From Nostoc sp. TCL26-01 (lineage in GTDB: Bacteria; Cyanobacteriota; Cyanobacteriia; Cyanobacteriales; Nostocaceae): a stretch of 64,000 nt of DNA. The translations under genes were made by a program, and so were the position numbers. The stretch is from the NCBI RefSeq assembly GCF_013393945.1, contig NZ_CP040297.1:4310001-4374000 (forward strand), written 5' to 3'. This document shows, piece by piece, positions 18,944 to 28,006 of this stretch (its first letter is position 1; each line of letters starts with the position of its first letter). Under the pieces are notes generated by a model, which ran no database searches, was not told where the DNA came from, and saw nothing but the letters and a program-made list of their open reading frames with translations.

Positions 18944-19495
18944 TTAGCGGGGTTTATATTTAACTAAAAATTCATCATGTTCAGCGCCATCATCTCGATA
19001 CTGAGTTTGAGTAATATCAACTTCTGTATCAAACTTGGTTCCTAATCCCTTGACTAAACCAACAATCATCGGAGACAATCCTTCTCGGCTAGAGCGATAG
19101 TGCAAGTTCAGATGATTTTCCTCGATATCACTACATTCAAATGATGGAGGTTCTAGTTTAGGAAAGCTAATACCTACACGAGCATGAAGATTGTCGAGAT
19201 TTTCGAGAAATTCTGGTAGTGTATCTCCACTCATATCCATCATTTCCCCATAACCTTCTTCAGATGTATACTGTACCCAGAATTCTCCAAAAGCTTGCAT
19301 AACCTCTGTCGGAGATAATCCTAAAACAACACTGGCAGCTTTTACCAGCTTATGTGTAAGATCATCAGGATAGCCTTCCATACTGATGAAAACATCCACA
19401 TCTACTTCTGCTTTCTGCTTGATTTCCCGCCAAATATCCTCACCAAAGCGACTACATACCATATCCTGAATCGCTTTATTGACTAATCCATACAT
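18944..19495 (-). CDS. H-NOX heme nitric-oxide sensor
   Basis: A stand-alone H-NOX domain of 183 residues. It has the proximal heme-ligand His104 in LDNLHARVG and the heme-propionate-binding YxSxR motif as Y133-R-S134/135-R137 (LHYRSSREGL). I see no Tyr in the distal-pocket context that stabilises O2 in O2-binding members, so NO (and CO) sensing is expected, as in the known Nostoc H-NOX. The gene is the first of a two-gene unit with the HNOBA kinase downstream. NO binding would be signalled through that kinase. Confidence 0.94.
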   Translation of the reverse strand: MYGLVNKAIQDMVCSRFGEDIWREIKQKAEVDVDVFISMEGYPDDLTHKLVKAASVVLGLSPTEVMQAFGEFWVQYTSEEGYGEMMDMSGDTLPEFLENLDNLHARVGISFPKLEPPSFECSDIEENHLNLHYRSSREGLSPMIVGLVKGLGTKFDTEVDITQTQYRDDGAEHDEFLVKYKPR

Positions 19496-19705
19496 AAAAG
19501 CCTTCCTTGTTGCGCTTAATTATCATTAATAACATCAACTAATGTTCAAAAATTCTCGGTAAGACAACGGTTATTCACCTTGGACACTTTCACCGTAGTC
19601 ATACTGAGAATCTAAAAACTGGTATAATTAGGTCGTCTCTTATGTATTTAAAGCTACGCTTAAATATACAACAACCGTATTTATACTCTTTATCTTCACA
19701 TTAGT

Positions 19706-20422
19706 CTATGCGTCAGCAAGCAGTAATGAATTAGGAAACCAGTTGTGTTGAGAAATTTGACGCTGAATTCCGTTAAAGAATTGGACACGCGCATCCATTG
19801 CTTCAATAATGGCTAGCTTGACTTTAATTTCTTCTTCATGAGTAATTCGAGGTTCAATAACTGCTGCTAATTTTGCTGCATGACTATCATCTACATCAAT
19901 ATGAACTTCAAAAAAGATCAGGGATTCTTTAGGTAAAGGAGCGCTACCGATAATTCCTGTATACAGTTGGGTGTATAAAGAACTCACAATCCCCTCGGAA
20001 GCATAACAGACTGTACCCAGGGCAGCTAAATAGCCATACTGAGAGGGTATTCTCAAGTAAGTTTCAATTAAAGCTAAAGTTTCTGGTGCAGTAGGTATGG
20101 CTGCGAGAGTTTTGTCATCAATACCCAGCGCACGAGTAAACTGACGAAACAACTCTGGATGAGATTGGCGGATATCTCCTTGTCCCATTTCATCAAATAG
20201 ATTTTCCAAGATGACTAACTGCGCTGCTTCATCCTGACAACAAGATAAGATGCTAGCCAGAATCCGATTAAATTCTTTGGAAAACTTGTACATTTGTACA
20301 GCTAGTATCTGTACATCTGATAAGCATAAATTGCCGTCACGGCAGCGCATTAAAAACTCATGCTGCCACAAAGGATGATCATCCGTGATTTCACGGAAGG
20401 AATTTTTGATTAGAGAATTCAT
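19706..20422 (-). CDS. Heme-oxygenase-like di-iron oxidase candidate (TenA/PqqC fold)
   Basis: A 238-residue all-helical protein of the TenA/PqqC/CADD superfamily. Candidate metal ligands are Glu in NLFDEMGQGD, His in RQSHPELF, Glu in YASEGIVSSLY, and the FFEVHIDVDDSHAAK helix with His/Asp/His. This distributed E/H/E/D-H pattern is that of heme-oxygenase-like di-iron oxidases, which cleave C-C bonds, N-oxygenate amines or make alkenes. The substrate cannot be inferred. It lies 4 bases downstream of the methyltransferase gene, so the pair is translationally coupled. Alternatively it could be a non-catalytic TenA-like protein. Confidence 0.75.
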   Translation of the reverse strand: MNSLIKNSFREITDDHPLWQHEFLMRCRDGNLCLSDVQILAVQMYKFSKEFNRILASILSCCQDEAAQLVILENLFDEMGQGDIRQSHPELFRQFTRALGIDDKTLAAIPTAPETLALIETYLRIPSQYGYLAALGTVCYASEGIVSSLYTQLYTGIIGSAPLPKESLIFFEVHIDVDDSHAAKLAAVIEPRITHEEEIKVKLAIIEAMDARVQFFNGIQRQISQHNWFPNSLLLADA

Positions 20423-20426
20423 CTTT

Positions 20427-21197
20427 TTATCGTGATACTTTTATCGCTAAATGGAGGGGTAAATCAAACAAAGGGCCAAAGAATGATTCGTCTAGGGCAA
20501 TGTGTTCTGATGTGACACGTAACTCTTTGAGAATTGGCATAGTATTGAAACCAGCTTGGTTAAGAGCTTGAAAATAATCCTCAAAAGTTTTATGAATTAA
20601 TTGGACATTGAGCGAAGAACCATCTCGTTTCCAAATCTCACCGGGAAATAGTTGGTCTCGTTTACTGAAGTATCCTGCACCCCCGACCTCAAAGTAGAAT
20701 GGATAAGCAGCTTCTCGCATATATGGGAAAGATGGATGGGGAATACTAAAAACAAATTGCCCACCTGGACGCAAAATTCGCGCAACTTCTGCCATACATT
20801 CTTGAGTTTGAGCAATTGTCAGATAGTTAAATAAAAAAACTGCAACTACTAGGTCTATTTCGCCATCAGAGAATTGCTGGAGTTCGGTAGCACATCCTAC
20901 TTCATAATTAATTCCCAAGGAGTCTTCTGATTCTTGTAAGCGTGCTGCGGCAATCATGCTTTGGGAAATGTCTATTCCATGCACTTGTGCAGCTCCTCGT
21001 CGGCGTAACTCTCGACTGCAATAGCCTTCACCACAACCAAGATCCAGTATTCGTGACTCAGCTACAGGTTCACAAAGCCCTAGCACAATAGGTCTAGCTG
21101 TAAAGTCTGAGAGAGAAATAGGTTTTTCTCTCATCCATGCGGATGCTGTCTGATTGTATAAAGTTCTAGTCGAGTGGCTGTTCTTCAAGGTTGACAT
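20427..21197 (-). CDS. Class I SAM-dependent methyltransferase
   Basis: The 256-residue enzyme has the SAM-binding motif ILDLGCGEGYCSREL (residues about 49-63), the acidic loop GIDIS, and post-motifs DLVVAVFLFNYL and RILRPGGQFVFSIPHPSF. It belongs to the UbiE/BioC-like small-molecule group. The substrate is unknown. It is the first gene of a two-gene unit with the di-iron oxidase candidate, and it is divergent from the 2-oxoglutarate-oxygenase-like gene at 21693. These three genes are the only clear metabolic neighbours here and may form one small pathway. Confidence 0.85.
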   Translation of the reverse strand: MSTLKNSHSTRTLYNQTASAWMREKPISLSDFTARPIVLGLCEPVAESRILDLGCGEGYCSRELRRRGAAQVHGIDISQSMIAAARLQESEDSLGINYEVGCATELQQFSDGEIDLVVAVFLFNYLTIAQTQECMAEVARILRPGGQFVFSIPHPSFPYMREAAYPFYFEVGGAGYFSKRDQLFPGEIWKRDGSSLNVQLIHKTFEDYFQALNQAGFNTMPILKELRVTSEHIALDESFFGPLFDLPLHLAIKVSR

Positions 21198-21692
21198 GGG
21201 AATAATTTATGATTTAATTGTGCAGGATTTGAGTAAGCTAAATAAATAAAAGAGCGAATGTTGTATATAGTTTTTAACATTCAATTGTTTGATTTTTAAT
21301 GTCAATCCCACTGAACTTTGTTAATTGAGAAATTGGATGCTGAAAACATAGGCTGTGCTAGGCACGAAGGAAAGCAAAGATGATGCAGTTTTTGATTTCT
21401 TTAAAATTAAGCTGTTTATGGATGAATTCTTTTCATAAACTCTAGAAATGATTTTGATATTTTCTTTTGGCGATAAACTTATCTTTTGGTTTTGAAGACT
21501 AGCTTTATATGATTTTTATTTCTCTGGATGCTATTTAATATTTTATTTAAGCTCACAAACAAAATAAAGCCGTATTTTGTACGAAGTAAAAAAATATTAA
21601 GTTTGTTAGTTTTTAATGATAGGATTTGTTGCTAAAAACGACCAGGCTGAAAAAATCAGTAATTTAGCTAATTAAATAGGACTTTAGGACAG
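21198..21692. other. AT-rich divergent promoter region
   Basis: About 500 bases between the divergent methyltransferase and oxygenase-like genes. It is strongly AT-rich with no repeat or gene that I can support. It must carry both promoters. Confidence 0.5.
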
Positions 21693-22694
21693 ATGATGAC
21701 AGAAAAACTTTTAGCAGAATTGCCACCATACACCCAATCTGATGACGAACGAGCGATCGCTTTCTCTCAACTAGGCGATAAACTTTTTAATGAGCTGGCC
21801 GAGAGGATGGCTACCCAGCACCAGTACAGACTGCTGTTTGAACATACTTTACAGCCTGAGTTATTTCAGCAAATCAAAGTTGCGGCAGCAGGTTACATTT
21901 CGGCTTGTCTCAATAGTCCTATCATTCTCTCTGAAGCAGAAATGCTCGAACGACTGCTAGAAGCGAGAAACAATCTGCCAAACTATACTGGTACTGGTCT
22001 GTTAATGCCTAAAAAAGAACATACCCTGGCATTTAACGTTTTTCAAAAAAGTGTTGCCGAAGCTTTTTATCAATTAGGAGCTAATGATCTAATTGATGCA
22101 GTAGATTTACCAGTAAATCTGCGGATGGTTTATGGCAAAACTAGCCCAGAGAAAATGGCTTTGCCTTTTGCTAGTTCAAAATGCCATAGTGACGTATGGG
22201 CTGGTGTTCATGCTGATGCCACTGTAGTCGTTTTACCTCTGTTTGGCGATATTGATCATATCACTATCGAAGCAGGTGAAATGCCCAGGGAAATGGAATT
22301 ATCTGCTATGCGGGTGATGTCAGATTTCGCGGAAGGTCAAGATGTGCCAATGGTTGTATCTTATACAGATGCAAAATTACGACATGGAACAATGTACTTT
22401 AATGATGCTCGTGGATTACACCAAACCGTAAGACGGAAAACTGAAGGTTTAAGGATCTCCGTAGATTTTCGGTTTCGGAGAAAATTTAACGCAGCTTATC
22501 GAGCAATGGTAGCATCTACTGTCGGTGGTGTAGAAGCAGATATGAGTGTGCCTTACGAAGAATGGTTGAAGGTTGGCAAAGAAACGCTAATTGTCTTTGA
22601 TGAAACTGTCGAACAATTCAAACAAAATCAGCGTCCTAACGCTCCTGTTCCTCTATATACACGCGGATATCGCCTTGTCAAAATGTTTGATTAG
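21693..22694 (+). CDS. Fe(II)/2-oxoglutarate oxygenase-like protein
   Basis: The 333-residue protein has a helical N-terminal third, then a double-stranded-beta-helix-like core. The facial triad candidates are His165-x-Asp167 in KCHSDVW and His243 in GLHQTV, followed 11 residues later by Arg254 in GLRIS. That His-to-Arg spacing fits the 2-oxoglutarate carboxylate anchor in this superfamily. I cannot name the family or substrate. It is divergent from the methyltransferase/di-iron oxidase pair and may act in the same pathway. The alternative is a non-heme cupin without 2-oxoglutarate. A second ATG at 21696 is possible as the start. Confidence 0.65.
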   Translation: MMTEKLLAELPPYTQSDDERAIAFSQLGDKLFNELAERMATQHQYRLLFEHTLQPELFQQIKVAAAGYISACLNSPIILSEAEMLERLLEARNNLPNYTGTGLLMPKKEHTLAFNVFQKSVAEAFYQLGANDLIDAVDLPVNLRMVYGKTSPEKMALPFASSKCHSDVWAGVHADATVVVLPLFGDIDHITIEAGEMPREMELSAMRVMSDFAEGQDVPMVVSYTDAKLRHGTMYFNDARGLHQTVRRKTEGLRISVDFRFRRKFNAAYRAMVASTVGGVEADMSVPYEEWLKVGKETLIVFDETVEQFKQNQRPNAPVPLYTRGYRLVKMFD

Positions 22695-22717
22695 ATTGCT
22701 CATTGGTCATTACCCGA

Positions 22718-22832
22718 ATTTCTCACGAAATTTATCAAATCGAAGTCCAGAGGCTGTAGGGGTGGGTTCATAAATATGGTTCAATCATTCACGAATCTCT
22801 CGTGAACCCGCCTCTACCGTTTTGTGAGAAAT
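22718..22832. mobile_element. MITE-like repeat, copy A (115 bp)
   Basis: Ends in terminal inverted repeats ATTTCTCACGAAA and TTTTGTGAGAAAT. A nested inverted pair GGGTGGGTT / AACCCGCC sits inside. A close copy with the same ends and interior (AAGTCCAGAGGCTGTAGGGG) is at 60703-60818, so this is a noncoding mobile repeat. Confidence 0.8.
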
Positions 22833-22966
22833 GCAGGATTAGTCATTAGTAGGTTAGGAAGCCAGTTGGACAGGAAGGATCTCCCGACTTGTGCAACTGG
22901 CATCGAGTTTTTGAGTGACGCTACTGCTACACCAACCTTGTATATTGAATTTCCCACATGGGGTGA

Positions 22967-24487
22967 CTAATTTGCTTGCTCTCTATTTTGAATGATGGCA
23001 TTGAGCGCTGTATAGTGTGTTTTGTATTTGGGAAGCGTGGCTTGTGCCTGATAGTATACAGAGCTATTTTTGGGAATTGATTCTAATAATTTAATTGCTT
23101 GTTGCCATCTATCTTTAGCTTGTTGCCAAACTAACAGGGAGTTAGGAGAAGTTTCCAAAAAGAAAGAAGCTTCTGTGGCTAACTTTTCAGCTGCGGTTAA
23201 GTTGTCTGACGCTTGCTTCTCGTTATTGGCTCTTTCTTTGATGGCAATGTAGTTACGTCGGTAGCGAATGATTTTTTCTTGAGCTTTGCTAGAAACTGAT
23301 GTGTTTTCTGGAATAGTTTCTAACAAATTTATTGCTTGTTGCCATTTGATTGCTGCTTGCTGCCATATTGTTAAATTATGGGGAGGATTTTGAGCGATAA
23401 ATGAAGCTTCCATTCCTAATTTTAAAGCGGATTTAAAATTATTCACAGCATTTATTTCTGGATCAATATTTATTTTTGCTTGCTGATATTGAATAATTTG
23501 CTCTTTAATTATCCAACTTCCAAAACCCAAGACAGCTATACTAGAAGCTAAAACTAGAGTTTTGTGTATGACTTGAGATGTGGGATTTTTTTTTAATAAT
23601 GTTTTTAAATTGTGATTTGTGATTCTGGATAACCAGGTTGGAGATTTTTTTTTGTTTAAATTTTCTTGTGCTTGTTTTTTTAGGGTTTGGTTTTGTAGTA
23701 AAAATGAGTTGATTTTATTTTGGAAAATTTCACAGTCATTAAGTATATCTGTTAATTCTTGAAATTTAAACTCACTAGAAATAATCAATTCATGGGTATC
23801 ATCTAACCACTCAACAGAAAATCCGGATTGACCACAGAATGATGATATTGCCAATAATATTGTTACTAATCTATGGCTATTTTTAATAGTATTGATAATA
23901 TAAGTTAATTGATTTTGGGCTTGTAGTAAATCCTGGTCAATGCTAATAAGTTGCTGAATTTGTTTTTGTAAAATCAGAGAATTGTCAGCAGCAAGATTAA
24001 TTTTTAAGCTATTTTCAATAATTTTAATTTGTGTAGTTAAACTGGGATGATGAATATCTAGATTGATTTGGTTGATTAACTGGGCATCGCTTAAAATATC
24101 TGCGGCGATCGCCTGCAATAAATCACCCCATTCAATCCAGCAATCAATCTTAGATTTTAGGGCATTACTAGATATTTCTGTTTCGGAATTGCCAAATTTC
24201 TCTATGATTAATCTGACATTACCAGTTATTGCAGGCTCTGTACGCCAAATACTTGGGACGAATAATCGGTTGGTAGTACTAGATGGGGCTAGCGTACCCA
24301 CAGATGTACTATTGAGGCTGACACAATTTAAGTCTTGAGCGATCGCTTGTTGAATATGGCGGAGTTGCGTCTGAGCTTGATTAATTAGCACCACTTGTTG
24401 CATAATTTCTTGAGCATTACCCAAAGTCAGCTTGAGGCAATAAACAATCTTAGGCAAGTCATTAATTAGTATTTCTAATTCAGTCAT
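22967..24487 (-). CDS. Membrane protein with paired C-terminal helical repeats
   Basis: A 506-residue protein with a helical N-terminal domain (about 1-290), one transmembrane helix (about 313-333, TLVLASSIAVLGFGSWII) and a C-terminal region with two related repeats of roughly 65 residues. The repeats share the pattern A...ASFxxxxPxxLxxWQQAxxxWQQAIxLLExIPxxSxVxxxAQ. Such repeats occur in cyanobacterial membrane proteins and after Ser/Thr kinase domains, but no kinase is present and the function is unknown. The start is normal for a stand-alone gene. No enzymatic motif is visible. Confidence 0.75.
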   Translation of the reverse strand: MTELEILINDLPKIVYCLKLTLGNAQEIMQQVVLINQAQTQLRHIQQAIAQDLNCVSLNSTSVGTLAPSSTTNRLFVPSIWRTEPAITGNVRLIIEKFGNSETEISSNALKSKIDCWIEWGDLLQAIAADILSDAQLINQINLDIHHPSLTTQIKIIENSLKINLAADNSLILQKQIQQLISIDQDLLQAQNQLTYIINTIKNSHRLVTILLAISSFCGQSGFSVEWLDDTHELIISSEFKFQELTDILNDCEIFQNKINSFLLQNQTLKKQAQENLNKKKSPTWLSRITNHNLKTLLKKNPTSQVIHKTLVLASSIAVLGFGSWIIKEQIIQYQQAKINIDPEINAVNNFKSALKLGMEASFIAQNPPHNLTIWQQAAIKWQQAINLLETIPENTSVSSKAQEKIIRYRRNYIAIKERANNEKQASDNLTAAEKLATEASFFLETSPNSLLVWQQAKDRWQQAIKLLESIPKNSSVYYQAQATLPKYKTHYTALNAIIQNREQAN

Positions 24488-24732
24488 AAATATATTTGCT
24501 TTTTCCTAGCCTCAGCGTTCTTTGTCCTGAAACTCTGGCTTTCCTGCACTAATGAACTTAGTTGCTTGATAAATCACAGAAACGATAGATTTATAATTCC
24601 CGCAAATTTTGCTAAAGTAACAAGTCTTCCTTTTCAGCAACGGGAATTGAGAAGTACTGTGAACGTCATGGGACATTAGCCCGTAAAACATTATTTCCCC
24701 ATCCCCCATCTCCAATACCCAATCACCAACCT

Positions 24733-26130
24733 ATGAATGAAACTGATTTAGCCTTTACCCCAGCGCTAGAGTTGGCGCGGTTAATCCGACGGCGGGAAGT
24801 GTCTCCCCTAGAGTTGGTAGAAATATATTTAGAACGGATTCAGTCGTTGAATCCTGAATTGGGTAGTTATTTTACAGTGACATCGGAATTAGCGATCGCT
24901 GATGCTACACTCAAAACTGAATTACTGACAAAAACCACTGAATTACCGCCATTTTTCGGTGTACCTATTTCGATCAAAGACCTCAACACTGTGGCTGGTG
25001 TATCATGTACTTACGGTAGTCCAGCATTATTAAACAACATCCCAGAATTTGATGATGGGGTGGTGACTCGCATTAAACAAGCTGGGTTTACGATTCTTGG
25101 GAAAACCGCTACCTCTGAATTAGGTTCATTTCCCTACACAGAACCGACAGGATTCACCCCTGCAAGAAATCCGTGGAATTTAGAATACACCCCCGGTGGT
25201 TCCAGTGGTGGGGCGGCGGCGGCTTTAGCAGCTGGATTATGCGCCATTGCTCAAGGTTCTGATGGTGGCGGTTCGATTCGGGGGCCTGCGGCTTGTTGTG
25301 GTTTGGTGGGAATTAAACCAGCACGAGGTAGAGTTAGTAAAGCGCCTGTAGGCGATCGCTTGGCAGGAATTGCGGCGAATGGCCCTATTGCTCGTACTGT
25401 GGCTGATGCAGCAGCTTTGTTAGATGCTATGTCTGGTTATGTGACTGGTGATCCTTACTGGCTACCAGACCCAGAACCATCATTTTTAGCCGCAGCCCAA
25501 ACTCAACCGGGGAAATTACGCATTGCCTTTAGTACTGGCATGATCCCTTTAGGTGAAGCTGATGCTAATTGTCAACAAGGTGTTTGGCAAACAGTGAAAT
25601 TACTAGCACAATTTGGTCATGAAGTTGTGCAAAAATCCCCAGATTTTAGTGGCTTAGTCGAACCATTCCAAATTGTTTGGCAATCTGGTGTAGCAGCCGC
25701 AGGTATTCCCCCAGAAGTGTTGCAGCCATTGAATCGTTGGCTATTGGCACGGACTGGTACAGTTGCCGAATATATCCAAGCAGTTTATAAAATGCAGATA
25801 GCCGCACGGCAAATTGTGGCATTTTTTGATGATATCGATGTTTTGGTGTTGCCTGTGTACTTACACTCACCCATCCGCATTGGTGAATGGGCTACTTTGA
25901 GTCCAGAAGACACATTTCAACAAATTATTAATTGGGTTGCCCCTTGTCCCCCAGCTAATGCTACAGGACAACCAGCGATCGCTCTACCTGTAGGTTTCGA
26001 TCACAATGGTTTACCCATAAGTGTGCAGTTAGTCGGCAAACCCGCAGCAGAAGCCACTCTCATCAGTCTTGCAGCCCAATTAGAAGCCGCTAACCCCTGG
26101 ATTCAACATCGTCCAGCCTTGGCAATTTAA
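24733..26130 (+). CDS. Amidase signature family hydrolase
   Basis: A 465-residue serine amidase with the complete Ser-cisSer-Lys triad: Lys82 in GVPISIKDLN, Ser157/158 in TPGGSSGGAAAA and Ser181 in DGGGSIRGPAACCG. Spacing matches the family. It hydrolyses a carboxamide; the substrate is unknown. It could be mistaken for GatA of the tRNA amidotransferase, but at 465 residues with no gatB/gatC near it and a divergent C-terminal half it is more likely a stand-alone amidase. It is a single gene followed by a GGGAGTG-type tandem repeat. Confidence 0.92.
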   Translation: MNETDLAFTPALELARLIRRREVSPLELVEIYLERIQSLNPELGSYFTVTSELAIADATLKTELLTKTTELPPFFGVPISIKDLNTVAGVSCTYGSPALLNNIPEFDDGVVTRIKQAGFTILGKTATSELGSFPYTEPTGFTPARNPWNLEYTPGGSSGGAAAALAAGLCAIAQGSDGGGSIRGPAACCGLVGIKPARGRVSKAPVGDRLAGIAANGPIARTVADAAALLDAMSGYVTGDPYWLPDPEPSFLAAAQTQPGKLRIAFSTGMIPLGEADANCQQGVWQTVKLLAQFGHEVVQKSPDFSGLVEPFQIVWQSGVAAAGIPPEVLQPLNRWLLARTGTVAEYIQAVYKMQIAARQIVAFFDDIDVLVLPVYLHSPIRIGEWATLSPEDTFQQIINWVAPCPPANATGQPAIALPVGFDHNGLPISVQLVGKPAAEATLISLAAQLEAANPWIQHRPALAI

Positions 26131-26149
26131 TTCTTTAAGTAGGGAGTGA

Positions 26150-26205
26150 AGGAGTGCTGAGTCGGGAGTGGGGGAGTGAGGGAGTGGGAGAGTGAGGGAG
26201 AAGAA
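26150..26205. repeat. GGGAGTG-type short tandem repeat
   Basis: A run of imperfect GGGAGTG/GTGAGGGA units after the amidase gene. Noncoding and of the cyanobacterial short-tandem-repeat class. Confidence 0.7.
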
Positions 26206-26269
26206 AAGAATCTGTTGCCTAATGACTATTGAATAATGACCAATTACTAATGACTATTAATAGATTATT

Positions 26270-26500
26270 ATGCGACTAGAACCACCATATCAAAAAGATA
26301 GAGAACAAGCCAAGCAAGAAGGACGACAAGAGGGAAAACAAGACTTAATACTCCGTCAACTCAATCGCCGTATTGGTAAGATTGATGTCTCATTAATCGA
26401 GCGCGTTCAAGGATTATCGACTGAACAATTAGAGAATCTAGGTGAAGCATTACTAGATTTTACTACTGTTGCTGATTTAGATATTTGGTTAAATCAATAA
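26270..26500 (+). pseudogene. C-terminal fragment of a Rpn/DUF4351 protein
   Basis: The 76-residue frame matches only the C-terminal part of Rpn-family nuclease-like proteins: a Lys/Gln/Gly-rich hinge (KQEGRQEGKQD) followed by the DUF4351 helices LRQLNRRIGKIDVSLIERV and LSTEQLENLGEALLDFT. The full-length relative at 46404-47279 has the same end with the nuclease domain in front. Here the nuclease domain is missing, so this is most likely a decayed remnant. It could also be expressed as a short adaptor. Confidence 0.75.
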
Positions 26501-26607
26501 CATAGTAGTATGGCTAGTATGTAGAAACAAGCGATCGCATCATTAAATTTAAATCAATTCACTCATTTGCGGATAATTTTGCTGCATTAATCAAACCAAG
26601 ACTATTT

Positions 26608-26871
26608 ATGGAACCATCACCCATGTCTCCTAATCAACCGGAATCTCAGATGGAAAGTAGTGCAAAGTTACTTAAACGCTTTAGTGTCGGTGCAGCAATC
26701 GGTTTAGTCATTGTTCTCATAAACTGGGTTGGCTATGTGAGTTTTTTTGGATATTCACTCCCATTCGCCACAGGCTTAATTTTGTGCTTTTCCATCAGCA
26801 TCATTTGTGGATTGATGACAATTAAATGGGGCTACCAAATAATAGAAAACTTGTTACAGTTGTTGATGTAA
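26608..26871 (+). CDS. Small membrane protein, two transmembrane helices
   Basis: An 87-residue protein with two hydrophobic helices (GAAIGLVIVLINWVGYVSFF and GLILCFSISIICGLMTI) joined by a short loop. The N-terminus is polar. I do not recognise the family. A second ATG at 26623 is an alternative start. It is the last gene before the tRNA-Phe fragment. Confidence 0.6.
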   Translation: MEPSPMSPNQPESQMESSAKLLKRFSVGAAIGLVIVLINWVGYVSFFGYSLPFATGLILCFSISIICGLMTIKWGYQIIENLLQLLM

Positions 26872-27566
26872 TCTTGAGAAAATAACAAAAATAATTAATT
26901 TATCTAAAGCTACACCTAGCCTGAATGCCTACTCAGACTCACCTAAAATTCTAGGATTTTGCAGCCCAGGGATGCAGTATTAGTTCTTATAGCAGCCATT
27001 TTAATCGTCTGGTGCGATTAAATGTAAATTTTCCCTCATAAGTCAGAACCACAAATGGGCAATTATTTGCAATGATCACTATTTACACCAAAAACTTGAA
27101 GACACCACAAAATAAAGAATGTGGCTGACTAAGAGTTTAGTCAGCTTATGTCAGTTTTATACCAGTTATGCCTTATGCCAAGTAGCACATTAGGCTGCAA
27201 TTTATGCCAGGAACCAGACTTGAACTGGTGACACGAGGATTTTTAGTCCTGTCCAAAATCTTTCTATATCAAGGTTTTCAGGTGAATAAATTATAAGTTA
27301 CACCATTTTTACACCATTTATTAGAAATTATTAAAAGTAGCTTTCACACATAAGAAAAGAAACCCAAAACCTAAAGAGAAAAGTTCATTCTAATTTAAAT
27401 GTAAAATTTTATTTCTTAGTTAGCTTAAGACTTTTATCTTGACAATGATAGCTAAATATGTATTTAAATTTTAAGGAATTAGGGTTAAATTTAGCCGATC
27501 AATTAAGTGTCAATATAAGAACCAAAACAGTGAGAATCTTGGTTCACACAAAAAACTTGGGAATAT
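26872..27566. other. Intergenic region holding the tRNA-Phe fragment
   Basis: About 695 bases without a protein gene. The left half is ordinary noncoding sequence, with a weak hairpin (GCTGACTA/TAGTCAGC) at 27124-27145. The tRNA-Phe 3' fragment is at 27205-27254. Beyond it the sequence becomes AT-richer and contains two close copies of TTACACCATTT near 27299-27320, as often seen at tRNA-targeted integration junctions. Confidence 0.6.
27205..27254 (-). pseudogene. tRNA-Phe 3' fragment (candidate attachment-site scar)
   Basis: Read on the minus strand, this is the 3' part of a tRNA-Phe: anticodon stem GGA/TCC, variable region GTGTC, a perfect T-arm (ACCAG TTCAAGT CTGGT) and the acceptor strand TCCTGGCA. 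The anticodon loop reads CTAAAAA instead of CTGAAAA, so the wobble G is A. The D-arm and 5' acceptor strand are absent to the right, so it cannot be a functional tRNA. Such truncated 3' ends are left when an integrase inserts an element at a tRNA gene. Confidence 0.8.
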
Positions 27567-27842
27567 ATGGAAATAACCAAAATATCAAATGAAGGAAAAG
27601 TAATTATTCCTGAAGAATCACTGAAAGCTTCAGGCTGGGAAATCGGACAGGAATTAATAGCCATTAATATGGGTGATGGGATTCTTCTCAAACCCAAGAA
27701 ACCCTTTGTAGAAACTACATTAAATGATGTTGCAGGTTGCTTAAAATATCAAGGCGCACCCAAATCTTTAGAAGATATGAATCATGCCATCCGTCAAGGT
27801 ATTGAGGAATTATGGCATAGTGGTAGCCTTCGTGATGACTGA
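27567..27842 (+). CDS. AbrB/MazE-family antitoxin-like protein
   Basis: A 91-residue protein with an N-terminal swapped-hairpin AbrB domain (EITKISNEGKVIIPEESL, then GWEIGQELIAINMGDGILLKP). The C-terminal half (about 50-91) would bind a toxin. In cyanobacteria such genes usually precede a PIN or MazF toxin, but the next frame is another antitoxin and none of the 165 bases between codes for a toxin. It is therefore an orphan antitoxin or a chromosomal regulator. Confidence 0.8.
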   Translation: MEITKISNEGKVIIPEESLKASGWEIGQELIAINMGDGILLKPKKPFVETTLNDVAGCLKYQGAPKSLEDMNHAIRQGIEELWHSGSLRDD

Positions 27843-28006
27843 GCGACAAAACCTAGCTTCAAAATATGTGATTAGGCGATCGCCCACTTTTTCCCTTACA
27901 TTAATTTAGTAAGAGCGATCGCATTGCCAATTCTGACACGTTTCTAATGTGCGATCGCCATGACAACTCTATGCCAGGATATTAATATCCTTGTCATTAA
28001 CTAGAT

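Noticed and set aside
24733..26130. GatA subunit of the Glu-tRNA(Gln) amidotransferase
   Set aside because: The triad matches but gatB and gatC are not nearby and the C-terminal half lacks typical GatA text; a general amidase is the safer call.
27205..27254. A functional tRNA gene
   Set aside because: The D-arm and 5' acceptor strand are missing and the wobble base is altered.
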